From Tubiluchus corallicola (taxonomy: Eukaryota; Priapulida; Priapulimorpha; Priapulimorphida; Tubiluchidae), in assembly GCA_030141605.1 (NCBI GenBank), contig JAQGDQ010000112.1, forward strand, positions 188,501-247,500: a DNA stretch of 59,000 nt. Reading direction: 5' to 3'. Position 1 is the stretch's first letter. The number at the start of each line of letters is the position of its first letter. Position numbers and translations under genes: made by a program. Positions 19,701 through 29,715 of this stretch are shown in pieces. Under the pieces are notes generated by a model. The model was not told the DNA's origin. It did no database searches and worked only from the letters and a program-made list of their open reading frames with translations.

Positions 19701-22700
19701 CTAAAAAAACTATATTTTGCTGTATGATATCACTTAAAAATGTTCTAAGTTTAAGCTTGCTTAGTTTATTTTAAGTTTATTTTACTTTTCCGTAGCGGGC
19801 TATCCATATCCATATGCTCCAGCATGCTTTACAATAGGTACAATTCTAACATCACATACCACTAAGAAAATAAATTTATATAAACTTAAAAAATGTGCTA
19901 AGTGGAACACATGAAGAAAATAAAAACATTAAAACCAGTGAGTTTTCAATTTAGATTAAAATATCAAAAGTCTTGCATAAAGAAGCTAAAAGATCTCTTA
20001 AGAAGCATGCAAACATTTCTAATGTGCTAATGTGTGAAAAACTCTTTGAATGTACAATGTCATCGATTCTTCAGTTCTTACGCTGCCTTTAGGCAGTGGC
20101 GGCCTCTAGTTAAAATTAGTGGGGATGCTGCTTCCGACAATTTTTACCCATTGTTTTAATACTCTTATACTGTGTAAAATGAAACAAGCATGTGTAATTT
20201 TAATGTTGTAATTTGTAATTGTAATGTTAAACAAACAACATATAAAAATTTGTACATAAATTTTGTAAAATCCTAAAAAAAATTTTGCTCACAAATAGCC
20301 TAAATTGTTGCACTTCAAGAATATGCCCGTACACAATTTTTAAACAGTGATAACAAACTGTGTGAGCAACAGTACTTTCCCTACCTGGCAGCAGACGCTA
20401 GCAGTGCAGCATACAGCATGTTATCTCAGACATATGCGCATGGCTGCATGCGCTCAACAGCCAAACACACCACTGTGCTGGGCTGTGAAGCAAACAGTAC
20501 AGTACTACCCTCATGTGCTCTGGATTGTACAAGTATAAAGAAAGAACTAAAAAAAGACTTATTATATTGAATATTATCAATAATATTGAGTAAAAATAGG
20601 AGGTGCTGCAATTCCACAGTACCTGCGTATGAGCCGTCATTGGCTCTAGGGAACAAACATACATAATGTAAGCAGAAGCCAATAACACAATGTTTAAATA
20701 GCATTCCTCTGAATGTTAAACTCCCCTAATCTGTGCATAAAGTCTCCACGAGCGATGAAACTTCCCATTATGGGACACTGATAGAAATTGCAACGTACCA
20801 AGCTCGACTGCGTACGGGAGAGGATTCGTTAACTTCTGATAAAAGATTCGAAGAATGTTGACATAAACCGTCTTCCTCTCCCCTCTTTCTTTGCTCACTG
20901 TTCGTTCAATGTCCAACGTGTCGCCATACGAGAGATGAAGTTTACTCTTCATCGTATGCATGTTGATGATTTTGCCTGCAAAAAACAAAACTGGTAAACG
21001 AAATCAATTTCTCGTACCTTTTGGACTCACAATATTGCATGGATTCAACCAATAAGAACTGCGAACTTTGCCAAAAGTAAAAGAAATAGAGAGAATAAAA
21101 TGGTCGTAAGACTAAGAAAGATGAAAAGTTTGCCTTCAAGTGCATGTCGCAAAAACGTGGCTGTTATGTCCCTGCCCCAAATATTAGGTCGCTGCTTTTC
21201 CACTTAAATATTGTTTTAGTGTGGGGATGACATGCATTCATTTCCACACAGCAGCCAGGATACCGGATGTAGAACAATCTAAGACACTGATTTTATAAAT
21301 ACAGGGACATAAACTTAAGGCCTGTTTACCCCTGCATCTAGCAGACGGTACTTTACTATTCCGACTCATAAAATGTAAGATGAAATAGGAATATGAATTA
21401 GGGTGCATACAAAATTTAATAACAATCATAGAAACTGGCTTGCATAACAAAGTTACAATATACTACACAGTTTTACACAATACTAAGGGAGTTAGTAGGG
21501 GAGCTCACTCGTTGCTCACATAGAAATACGAGCTAGCTAGCTAGGTGCAGTCATTGAAATGCCGATTACAACTCCTACTGCACACAATAGAGCTTCTTGC
21601 GTTATTAATAGTAGTTCCAGAGGTCTACCAATCTAATTAACAGGAACGTAATACTAGTGATCGTTCAGAGTGCTCGAGGGTGTGTTTACAGTGCAGATGT
21701 TACTGTCATAACTTCATTACAATAGTCCACTCACCACCTGGTCAAGCTGCAGAACTGAACCGCTGGACCACAGATTGTCCATAGAAGGACATTGCTTTCT
21801 AGTGGCTTTTTAGTAAGCATAGAGACGATGGCACTGATGTTATGACAAAAATGTATTTTTATGCATCTTATGCAACTACCTGTCCAGGCCACATGCAAAA
21901 AGAGAGAGAGAAAAATCTTTCCCAACACAGGTAAGGTCACTGCCGACATTACGCATGCATCAGGTATTGGAGCCCAAGATTTTGGCAGGTGGGCAGGCAA
22001 CTTCTCTTTTGCACAGGGGTGTTTTAATAGGCCTTTAACACCTAAATAGCAACAATTATCTGTAATAACTTTGTGCAACATAACAGTGGCACATGCAAGA
22101 AGCATTGTGCCTAGTGAGTACTGCAAATAAGTAAGTATTGTAAGTATTATGCGTACAGAGAAGGAGAAACTCAGCAGTATCAATGCTCAGAACAGCTGTA
22201 GGTGACTTTGCAAACACACATGACATATGAGCATTTCATTCCTTATAGCATTTACTCATTGTTTGTTATTATTATCGTTTATTTTTCAAAACTTAAACTG
22301 TAAATACCCGAAATAAAGTACACTGTTGCAACAAGTCATTATGGTTATACGGGCAGCTGATGGTCCCTTGCTGCCACTTCTCTGTTGAATAATTTTTTAA
22401 TATAATAACACAAAAATTGCTATATTTTGTGGGAGGAAAATAAAATTAACTGAATTGATGTCCACTTGGATTTCAGAAATATACATATATAATATACAGG
22501 ACATATATAATAACCATAACCTAATGTAAGTGTGACCAAAATTTAAAAAATTTTTAGGCCTTAGTTTATTCTCGCTATCCAACATTGATTTCCAGGACAT
22601 TATAATAATATTAATATTAACATTCTACATAGTTTTGTTTATTGCTCCTCAGATAGTAATAGGCTAATACACATAACTTACATGTACAATCTATAACACA

Positions 22701-25700
22701 TAAGAATTGAGGGTGAGGACAATGCCTGGAAAAGCCGCAAAATCTCTTAAACTCAAAGACAATGGGTGTTCCAACTAGCATGCAGCACTGGAGGGTTAAA
22801 AAAGAACTTTGAAAAACGTCCTTCCCATTTCGCCTAGTGGACCTCTCTCTCAACGATACCTTCAAGTCTTGTAGACCGTTTCGTCCTCTTTCTGCAAGTG
22901 TGTTTATTTTTCCCAACTTGCCCAAATAGCAGTACAAGTTGAGTGTTTCTAGAGACTGTTTGTGCAGTTTTTCACAAAATTCGGGCATATGGGTCCGAGA
23001 AAATACCCATTACCTGAAACCGTGGCAGAAAGAATGAAGAAATGGTGGAAGGAAAAAAAGCAAAAAAAGCAAAAAAGAACGAACGAAAAAAGATAAAAAA
23101 GAAAGAAAGAAGGAGAAAAGAAAGATAGAATAAAGTCCAATTATATTATGGATATTATTATTACCATAGTCTTTACTTCTGTTATAACTTAGACCTAGCA
23201 GAGAATGAAATTATACAAGGAATGCAAGAGAACAGGCTTCATGTTACATGCCTTTCTAAAGAATTGCAAAAAAGAGAACAATAACACTTTCAGCTCCACA
23301 GCATCCTACATAAACCTGAGAAATGTTAGTGGAATCAGATCTGGGACCAGTTTCAATGATTCAAAAGTAAATTATTTGTATGTGCACACCGAAATAAACA
23401 TGTTATAGAACCCCCATTACATGAAAAGTACTATGCTATACTCTAAACACAGGGGCAGATAATGTTATTACTTAGACAACATTTGAGATTTTGTGACTAT
23501 ATGCGCAATGAAACTTTTTTACCGGTGGAAACACATTTTTTGAGGAGTTCCAGTATACTATTTATCTTAGAAGCGCCTTATTTTTTTAATTTGACTTTAG
23601 AGTGATTGGCATGGCCACAATTTTTGATATACAGTTAATTCCTCGCTTAATGACGCTAATGTGTTCCAACAAAATGAAATGTTAAGCAAAACATTGTTAA
23701 ATGAAGCCAAGACCTCCATAAAAGTAAAGTAAAAGAATCGAAATGCATCCCAGAGAGAAAAATCGATACTGCTTAACTCAAATAAGTTAAACAGTCTATA
23801 TTTCTTATTCATTTTATTCATATTTCTACTGAATAATGTCTTCCTGCTTGCCTGAAACCACCTCTATATTTTTCTTGCCCATACCTAGCAATAGCAGTTT
23901 CTCTTTCATTAATCCTAGCGAGTCAATAAAAAATAAACACTACAGAGTCAAAACCAAGCTCTGGGGTGATCTTGTGAATTTTGCCTATATACTTAGTCTA
24001 GCTGTTATAGCAACTGGTTGCAGGTAAAATTCCTTGCAAAGTTTGCTCGCTGGTCACTTGATAGTTGAAACAAACCGCTAGTAATACAGTAGTAGCGTCA
24101 GTAGTCAGTCGGGAAGCAAAAATATGTATAATAATTAATACTGTTTATATTACTAGTGCATTTTTAGAACAGAATAATGCAATATCTGCTGTTTTAATGC
24201 ATCAAATTAGGCAAAAATTTTGTTGATCAAATAAAAATTTGCTTTGAGCAAAGTAAAAATCATTGTGAAAATGAAACATGCGTCGTTAAGTAAAAAAGGT
24301 GTCAAATCATCAGCATCATTACAACGAAACATCGCTAAAAGGGCAGTCGTTAAGCAAGGACTTACAGTATTCAAGAATTCTGCAACAAATTTTGGAAATG
24401 CTGCTTTACAAAACCTGTGTTTTAGTAATCCAGATTCTTTGGGCATATTTGCAGGTTTTTACTAGAATAATCACAATACACCTTAGTATTTTTTCAGCCC
24501 ACTTTCTCTGCAGTACATAAACGTCAAATAAATTCTTTAATAATATGTTTGAAATGCAACCATACTGTAGCTGAATTACTAAACAACATAACTGCATTCT
24601 TCAAAATGCAAATGCAAATCAGTGACAGAAACACAGCATGTTATACCTGGAAAAGGAGAATGCCGATAGCGTTGATTAACTTTTCGCAATGCTGAATCCA
24701 AAGGCTCATCTTCTGAACCGGTAAACCTTGTTGTTGGTACCACGCTCATGTATCCAATTTGCGGTGCAGGTTTACCTTCGTTATGCCCGGTAGGACTAAA
24801 CCACAACCTAAACATACAACAAACCAGATTAATTAATTAATTTGTTAATACTAATAGTTAATAGTTACTTAGTACTAGACTACAGAATATGGCAACAAAA
24901 AACGATATTTTCCATTCCATAAACAAAAAAACAGACACTTTCAATTGCATATGTTTTTTCACATACATTTGTAAACAATAAAAACAGTATAAAGCTTCCT
25001 TTTGTAACTACAAGCTGCTGTACCATCATATCAATGCATTGTCATTCTCTCCCAATAATTTGTTTATTTATTGTTATTTATGTACAATAAGTGTACATTG
25101 CAATGTGTACGAAAGTGTTATGTTTGAATCCTGTAGATGGCTCTTGCAAACAAAGATCTGGGTTTGGCAATAGAAAAAACTGCAAGCAAAATGACAGCTT
25201 CTACGAGCTACTATCGGAGTATGAAAATATGGGTTTTTAACAAACACCTTACTAGTTTTTTAAGCAGAGAAGTGGGAAAGTGAAATTTTTAGTATTTTCA
25301 AAACAATTTCCTAACGATTTGGCACAGCAACATAAAAGTCCAATATATTTACAGCTTGGTTTTGTAAAAAATAAAAAATTGATATTTAAGCCAATTCTTG
25401 ATGCATTGTACTTTGAAGCATCATAACGCAGTTTTACCTATGCCGACTTGTAGATGGTGTTGGTTTGCAAGCACACAGTAGTAAAATTACATATCATGCT
25501 ATGTTTAGTATTTAGTATTTTTCTAGTTTACTTGTCACAGTTTTGATTTTTTTATACATTTTTTACACTGCATTTTTATTTAGGTGATTATTGCTACACG
25601 AACATGACATTAACTTTGTCCAAAACGTTGCAGAATGAATGAATGTTGTGAATGAATAAAAGTCACATCTTTGCTTAAGCTGGTGCTGGCTGTCATTTTT

Positions 25701-28700
25701 ATTTTACGAATTCGTTTTCATGGACGGTACCAATCAGGACAGTATTTTCATGGAAGCTTAACACAAATTTTGACCCAAAGTATTGCTAGATGGTTCAGCT
25801 GTAACAATATTTCTGATTGTTACGACAAATAACCAGAATTAATGCTTTACCTGACTCCATAAGCAATGTAAGTTCTTTCATCATGTGATTCCTTAAACGA
25901 TGAACGTTCTACATCAACGACTCCGCCGCTTCGCACCTACAAACATGAAACATTCAAATTAGCACCTGAAAGGTATTTAATAAACGTGCTTTAATGATAT
26001 TTTTTGACTTGGTATACTGAAAGATATTAGATTACAAAAATAGCAATATACGCAAGCATGAGTATGTATTGTTAGAACTATCGACCAATTAAATCTTAAG
26101 CAAAATTTGTTGCTTACGGTAAAACATGCTACACCAAGCTATAGAGTTCCAGCTCCCAAAATGTGGAATAATTGTTCCCCCATTGAATGCAATGGTCAAT
26201 AGAGGAACAAAAGTCCACACTTCGCCAAACATTAACTTTGTCACTTGTCAAATTCCCAGTGTATCTCAGGTTATTGAGTATTCAGACTATATTAACGCAC
26301 GACGTTCCAATTTTATTTACATTTCCCATTAAATCAAATAGATGATGGCTAACACGTCCAAGCAAATAAACTTTACATAACTAATTTGCCAGCTAAGAGG
26401 AGCATGCTATTGAAGTTTTACTTGAATTGAGTATGCCTGTCATTCAAGAATGCCCCAGCTGAGCAGCCCGATAAAAATACCAGGACTTATAAGCAGCTCA
26501 TCTAAGCTGTTCATCTAAGAATGGCCATAGTTAAGCACTTGAAAAATAACAGAAAAACAAGTACTGCGAACAAACTGTCAGAATTAGGAACCATTGAAAA
26601 CAAATCTTGAGTGTCTGGTACAGAAGTAACAATAAAAAATGCTTAATGTAGCAAATAAACTACAGTTAAGCAAAGGGCTGTAGCGCCAATTCAGTATCAG
26701 ACCCAAATGTAAAAAGTGTGAGCAAGTTAAATTAAACAATAATAGTTCTTAATTTTCAGATATATTCTGAATGAAATGCAGCACCTACCATTACCTATGT
26801 ACATTTATAGGCTACATTTGTGTTGGCATAATTACGAATGCATAGAGTGCTAAGAGTGAAAGAAAAATATGTATAAACATGAAAGCCGTATACCCAGTGT
26901 AAGCAAAAATAGTTTGAACTAATTTGAAATGTTCACAGAAATTTTATTAGCCTTAAGCTAGACAAGAAAAAGTTCCTTTTACATGTATTTGATACGCATC
27001 ACACCACACACGGAATTGCAACACAGACACTGTTTATGACCATGCAACAGCACAAATAACCATGCTTACCTTAAACTCGACTAGTTCACATGTTTTTATT
27101 TCTAAATCTTTCTGCAGTAGTAACCAGTTATTTGCCTTATCTACTTGATTCCTGAAAGCAAGTGTAACTGCCAATGTTGAAATGAACATCACATAATTAT
27201 TGCAAAAAATAATGCAACTAATTTGTTATTACAGAACAAGATATAATATGCTAAAGGATCAGTCAATTTAACTCATCAAACTGTTACAGAAATCTAGCGG
27301 AAAGAACCCACAAATGCGAAATTTTGAAGCAAAACTTGATCAATAGAAAAGAAATATGAAAGGTTGAGAATGACCTAAATTTGTATAATTCACCTCTGCA
27401 AGTCCATTCATTGCTAATCAATAATTTTGGAATTAAAATTATAACTAATTAATTGTCAACTGATCATTCCAGGTTGCTACGAGTATCTGTTAAACAAGCT
27501 ATTCACACTGTTAAATTTGTTATTAAATAGTTAGGTTATGACTGCGATTGTCAGAGTATTAATTGCAGTTTGTTTTTAACAGTTTTACCCAATGTGGTTA
27601 ATGAATCGAAGGAAGAGAACAAAATTCCCTGAAAACGACAAAAGCAAAGAAAGTAAAATGCTGAAAAACTGTGCATTAGTCTGGATTTGAACCCGAGACC
27701 TGGGATTAATACTCCTCTCCTCTGCCTGTTCAACATGACTGAGAGCAGGGCTGAGTTTTCCTTCTTGTAGCACACAATCCAACAGCGCCACATGTATTTA
27801 TGGCAGTAGGGTAATACTTATGGTAATAACACTTTTTCAAATTTTATTTTGTTTTTCTTTGTCTGTAGGCACATTTTTGTCTGTCTGCAGTGGTACAGTT
27901 GTGCACCCACAGGCCCTACAGCTTTTTATTGGTGGAGGGAAGGGTAGAACAGCTCCTGGCTATGAAAAACCAAGCCACCAAAGGCATCAAAGTAGTACAT
28001 AGTACATAGGTTTGCCAGACTCTTTTGCCAGCATGAAATCACAATAAAAAAATAAGGCTAGTTGCGGCAGTCTTACAACAGACTTTAAAAACTGCTGAGC
28101 ATCAGTAAGTCAGGAAAATTTTACTTCTAGTGATAGGGGGTCCATTGAATTATTTTCCAGGGGGAAGGCAGAAGTATAGTTGCACTAAAACATGTATAAC
28201 CATATGTTTTGTTTACGTATGATCATCTTTTGCATACGAAAGATTGTCACAATTATGCTAAATTTTTTGACGTGCTTACAGTAAGTGCAAACTATTATCT
28301 CCAGGGGTGAGTTAATGTAAAGGTGTTAGTTAACCAGGTCAAACTACAAAGTATTAATGCTAGTTAAAATAAAAACCAAACATACCCTCAATTTTTATAG
28401 ATTATAGTTTTGCTAGCTTGTATGCACAGTCCTAAACATACATGCACAATACTCACTGTATTGTCTCATTGGCACTGAGATTAAATTTGGCCACATTCAG
28501 AGGCACAAAGTCAACAAAGAATACGCCTCTGTCAAGATCCGGCAAAGGAGCATTCCACTGAAATGCAGATGATCCCCCACTTTCAAACGACGGAGCAAAA
28601 CCTGCACTGAGCGTAGCACAAGGAGGTGCTGTTGGTGCAGTGGAGGTACCCGTATCACCTACAGCACCAGGCATTTTAATGGCTTCGAAATAACTTGGTG

Positions 28701-28728
28701 GCAAGTCATCAGCACGGTTGCTAGCCAT
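13714..28728 (-). CDS. Unrecognised 453-residue protein with PPxY motif, four tandem repeats and CAAX box (nine exons)
   Basis: Exons from the 5' end: 28728-28457, 27151-27070, 25936-25851, 24807-24647, 20975-20799, 19238-19189, 18028-17932, 16069-15851, 13931-13714 (TAG). Phases join throughout, 1362 nt. Introns are GT-AG except the one after 19189, whose donor is CAG|GCAAGT. Residues 9-16 read LPPSYFEA, a PPxY ligand for WW domains. Residues 20-65 are low in complexity. Four repeats follow at about 68-151, 163-247, 257-338 and 345-429. Each has an F(V/I)P-like start, a helix-like VNxW block, an (I/V)xxxxT(V/M) strand and a final (L/V)R(L/I/V)(W/F/Y)Y-type strand. The protein ends DDCCIL, a CAAX box with final Leu (geranylgeranyl type). 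There is no signal peptide or membrane segment. A prenylated adaptor recruiting a WW-domain ubiquitin ligase is inference; the biochemical role is unknown. Confidence 0.85.
15130..15792. mobile_element. MITE with 35-bp terminal inverted repeats
   Basis: Left repeat 15136-15170 and right repeat 15754-15788 are inverted copies, 30 of 35 bases matching. They share the inner word GTCCATAAGTCGGC. TTAT flanks both sides (15130-15133 and 15789-15792), a possible 4-bp target duplication if the element starts at 15134. It lies in the last intron of the four-repeat gene, about 60 bases from the exon at 15851. No transposase frame is present. A truncated relative is at 25125-25478. Confidence 0.75.
16609..16817. 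repeat. Long near-perfect inverted repeat (foldback)
   Basis: Arms 16609-16668 and 16758-16817 are each 60 bases and match at 54 positions when one is reverse-complemented, around an 89-base spacer. Both contain the word GTCAAAAATGGAATAATT. A transcript could form a long hairpin. It lies in the intron between exons at 16069 and 17932 of the four-repeat gene. Confidence 0.8.
16985..17151 (+). mobile_element. CR1-like LINE reverse-transcriptase tail, relic
   Basis: The plus-strand frame reads RIIDSWNALPANVVECTSL and continues VSFK, matching the RxVxxWNxLPxxVVxAxSvxxFK signature at the 3' end of CR1-type reverse transcriptases. The frame runs into the element at 17152, whose first bases supply the stop, so the Tigger-like element inserted into or abutted this LINE. 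It is antisense to the host gene. Confidence 0.65.
17152..17815 (+). mobile_element. pogo/Tigger-like non-autonomous DNA element flanked by TA
   Basis: Begins TA|CAGTAAGTCCTTGCTTAA. Its far end on the opposite strand reads TA|TTGAGTCCTCACTATAA, so the termini are inverted and flanked by the TA dinucleotide typical of Tc1/mariner/pogo insertion. The CAGT...TCGCTTAACGACG type of terminus is characteristic of Tigger elements. The interior matches 12560-13035 and the complement of 55845-56115. There is no transposase. Confidence 0.65.
18195..18475. repeat. Cluster of microsatellites: (AAT)n, (GT)n, (AAT)n
   Basis: AAT-rich runs at about 18198-18255 and 18442-18475 surround a GT/GTGC tract at 18348-18404, all within an intron of the four-repeat gene. 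Confidence 0.9.
18698..19093 (-). mobile_element. LINE reverse-transcriptase C-terminal tail (L2/CR1-like), relic
   Basis: The minus-strand frame includes FRIKYKILFLTFKVLNGLAP followed by SYISDFL, then WGSHSFRVLAPKLWNDL and a closing FEKFKSFLKI. This is the standard tail (yRIxfKilllTfKaLnGlaPxYlsdll ... R.FsvaaPxlWNsLP ... FKxxLK) of many animal non-LTR polymerases. The upstream polymerase is absent. It sits in the same orientation as the host gene, about 95 bases downstream of the 19189-19238 exon. Confidence 0.8.
19342..19620. repeat. Two tRNA-like SINE ends in opposite orientation
   Basis: A box-B word GGTTCAAACCC is read on the minus strand (complement of 19421-19431), and GGTTCAAATGC on the plus strand at 19580-19590. 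The left margin, TTACGAACCCACAGTTAA at about 19348, recurs at about 44540 as TTACAAACCCACAGTTAA, so a dispersed family is involved. Between the box-B words, GCTGGTGAACGYGAT occurs twice. No intact tRNA. Confidence 0.55.
20976..23631. other. Intron of the four-repeat gene, no further gene seen
   Basis: Part of the 3.7 kb intron between exons ending at 24647 and starting at 20975. A minus-strand frame at 22617-22988 (123 codons) has no motif or conserved-looking block and is not called. A purine-rich AAAAGAAAG stretch lies at 23040-23130. Confidence 0.55.
23632..24367 (+). mobile_element. pogo/Tigger-like non-autonomous DNA element flanked by TA
   Basis: Left end TA|CAGTTAATTCCTCGCTTAA. Right end, read on the opposite strand, TA|CTGTAAGTCCTTGCTTAAC. 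Both are flanked by TA. The left two thirds match 49585-50290 in the same orientation, including GTTCCA.CAAAATG, AATCAAATAAGTT-like and CTGCTTG..TGAAAC blocks. The last 120 bases match the left end of the 17152 element in inverted orientation, so the two subfamilies share terminal sequence. Confidence 0.7.
24808..27069. other. Introns of the four-repeat gene between exons 4 and 2
   Basis: Apart from the exon 25851-25936 and the truncated repeat at 25125-25478, no coding or RNA feature is evident. Confidence 0.55.
25125..25478 (+). mobile_element. Truncated copy of the 35-bp-TIR MITE family
   Basis: Collinear with 15443-15788. Shared words include GTAGATGGCTCTT, CGAGCTACTATC, TACTTTGAAGCAT and the terminal GTTTGCAAGCACAC. 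The left terminal repeat is missing. Confidence 0.75.
27675..27775 (-). repeat. tRNA-Lys-like SINE fragment
   Basis: The minus strand reads TATTAATCCCAGG then TCTCGGGTTCAAATCC (box B, complement of 27683-27693). This resembles the anticodon and T arms of tRNA-Lys(CUU), as also at 42170-42241. The 5' half is too degraded for a cloverleaf. Confidence 0.5.
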
Positions 28729-28760
28729 GACCCTAAAAATATTGTAACAGAATTATTTTT
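28729..28760 (-). promoter_or_regulatory. 3' splice acceptor just upstream of the four-repeat gene ATG
   Basis: On the minus strand a pyrimidine-containing tract ends ATATTTTTAG (AG at 28734-28733) and is followed by GGTC and then the ATG. If the acceptor is used, the exon carries only 4 nt of 5' UTR. The start was chosen because it is the first ATG after this acceptor and places the PPxY motif at residue 10. Confidence 0.6.
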
Positions 28761-29350
28761 TAGTTGTAATCCGTGGTATGCGGTGGTATGATTAACTTGG
28801 CTTTCACTGACTGTGTAGCACTACAGTGGTACTTAGCAATTGAAAAGTTAAGCAATGTCAAGATCCTCAACAGGCAATTTCCTATGGAAAAGGACAACAA
28901 CTGGCACTGGTACATCATCTGCTTTGTCTCTCTATTTCTGATGCAGTATCTATTAACCTAGGTATTTTCTTTCGTGCTAGTATCATATTTAAGAAAGATC
29001 ATTCTATCTGTCTTTTATTTGGTAATTGAGTTGGAATAGTAATATATCTAATTATGTAACATCATTTAGGTGATGTTATGTATCATATATGATATAATTA
29101 ATGTTTAGTTTGGTTTTCTCCAAAATGTCATAAATAATACATTGTTACATAAATTACCGTCAAGATATTAATACTACAAAGTAGAACAAAATTTAAAGTT
29201 TCACCAGATATTGAAATATCGGCACATGCCAAGAAGATAGACTTGAAAAAGCCTGAGCATAAGGCAAAATGGAAAGAAGTAGAATGTGCGAAATAAAATA
29301 AGTGAAGAAAATGAAATAACAATGAGATGGTAAGGGAAATGACAAAGTGA
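28761..29350. other. Upstream region of the four-repeat gene
   Basis: About 0.6 kb 5' of the acceptor at 28733. No TATA box or upstream exon could be identified with confidence. Confidence 0.5.
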
Positions 29351-29715
29351 ATGAACCTCTATAAATCTAGGGTATGGCCTATCTTAGACTATCCTGACGT
29401 GATTTGGAATCCAACTAGACAGGACATGATTCATAAGCTCGAAAGTATTCAGCATCGAGCAACTAGGATGATACCAGGTATAGCAGAAAGACCATATCCG
29501 GACATTCACTCAAAATCAACAAGAAATCTGTTTCACAATGGGGAAGAAGACAAAATTTCTTTGCAGCTTGTGTTGTAAATACCTGGAACAAGCTTCCTGA
29601 ATATGTAGTGAGTGCTTCTTCAGTTTCTCAATTTAAAGCTCGATTAGATCGACTCTGGGCTAATCATCCGAAGAAATACATTGATCCTAGACTTCCACAA
29701 TGGGAAGATTTTTGA
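29351..29715 (+). mobile_element. CR1-like LINE reverse-transcriptase C-terminal relic, frameshifted
   Basis: The first frame reads LYKSRVWPILDY and then IHKLESIQHRATRMIPGI, the conserved lYksLVrPhLEY ... LEkvQrRATkmIpgl motif. In another frame, at about 29573-29715, WNKLPEYVVSASSVSQFKAR and LDRLW follow, ending QWEDF and a stop. The middle of the tail is lost, so the copy is broken by at least one deletion and frameshift. Confidence 0.8.

Noticed and set aside
20090-20140. Possible hAT terminus (GCAGTGGCGGCCTCTAG)
   Set aside because: No matching opposite end or target duplication was found, so it is not called as an element.
22617-22988. 123-codon minus-strand frame
   Set aside because: No recognisable domain, and not needed for phase continuity of the four-repeat gene.
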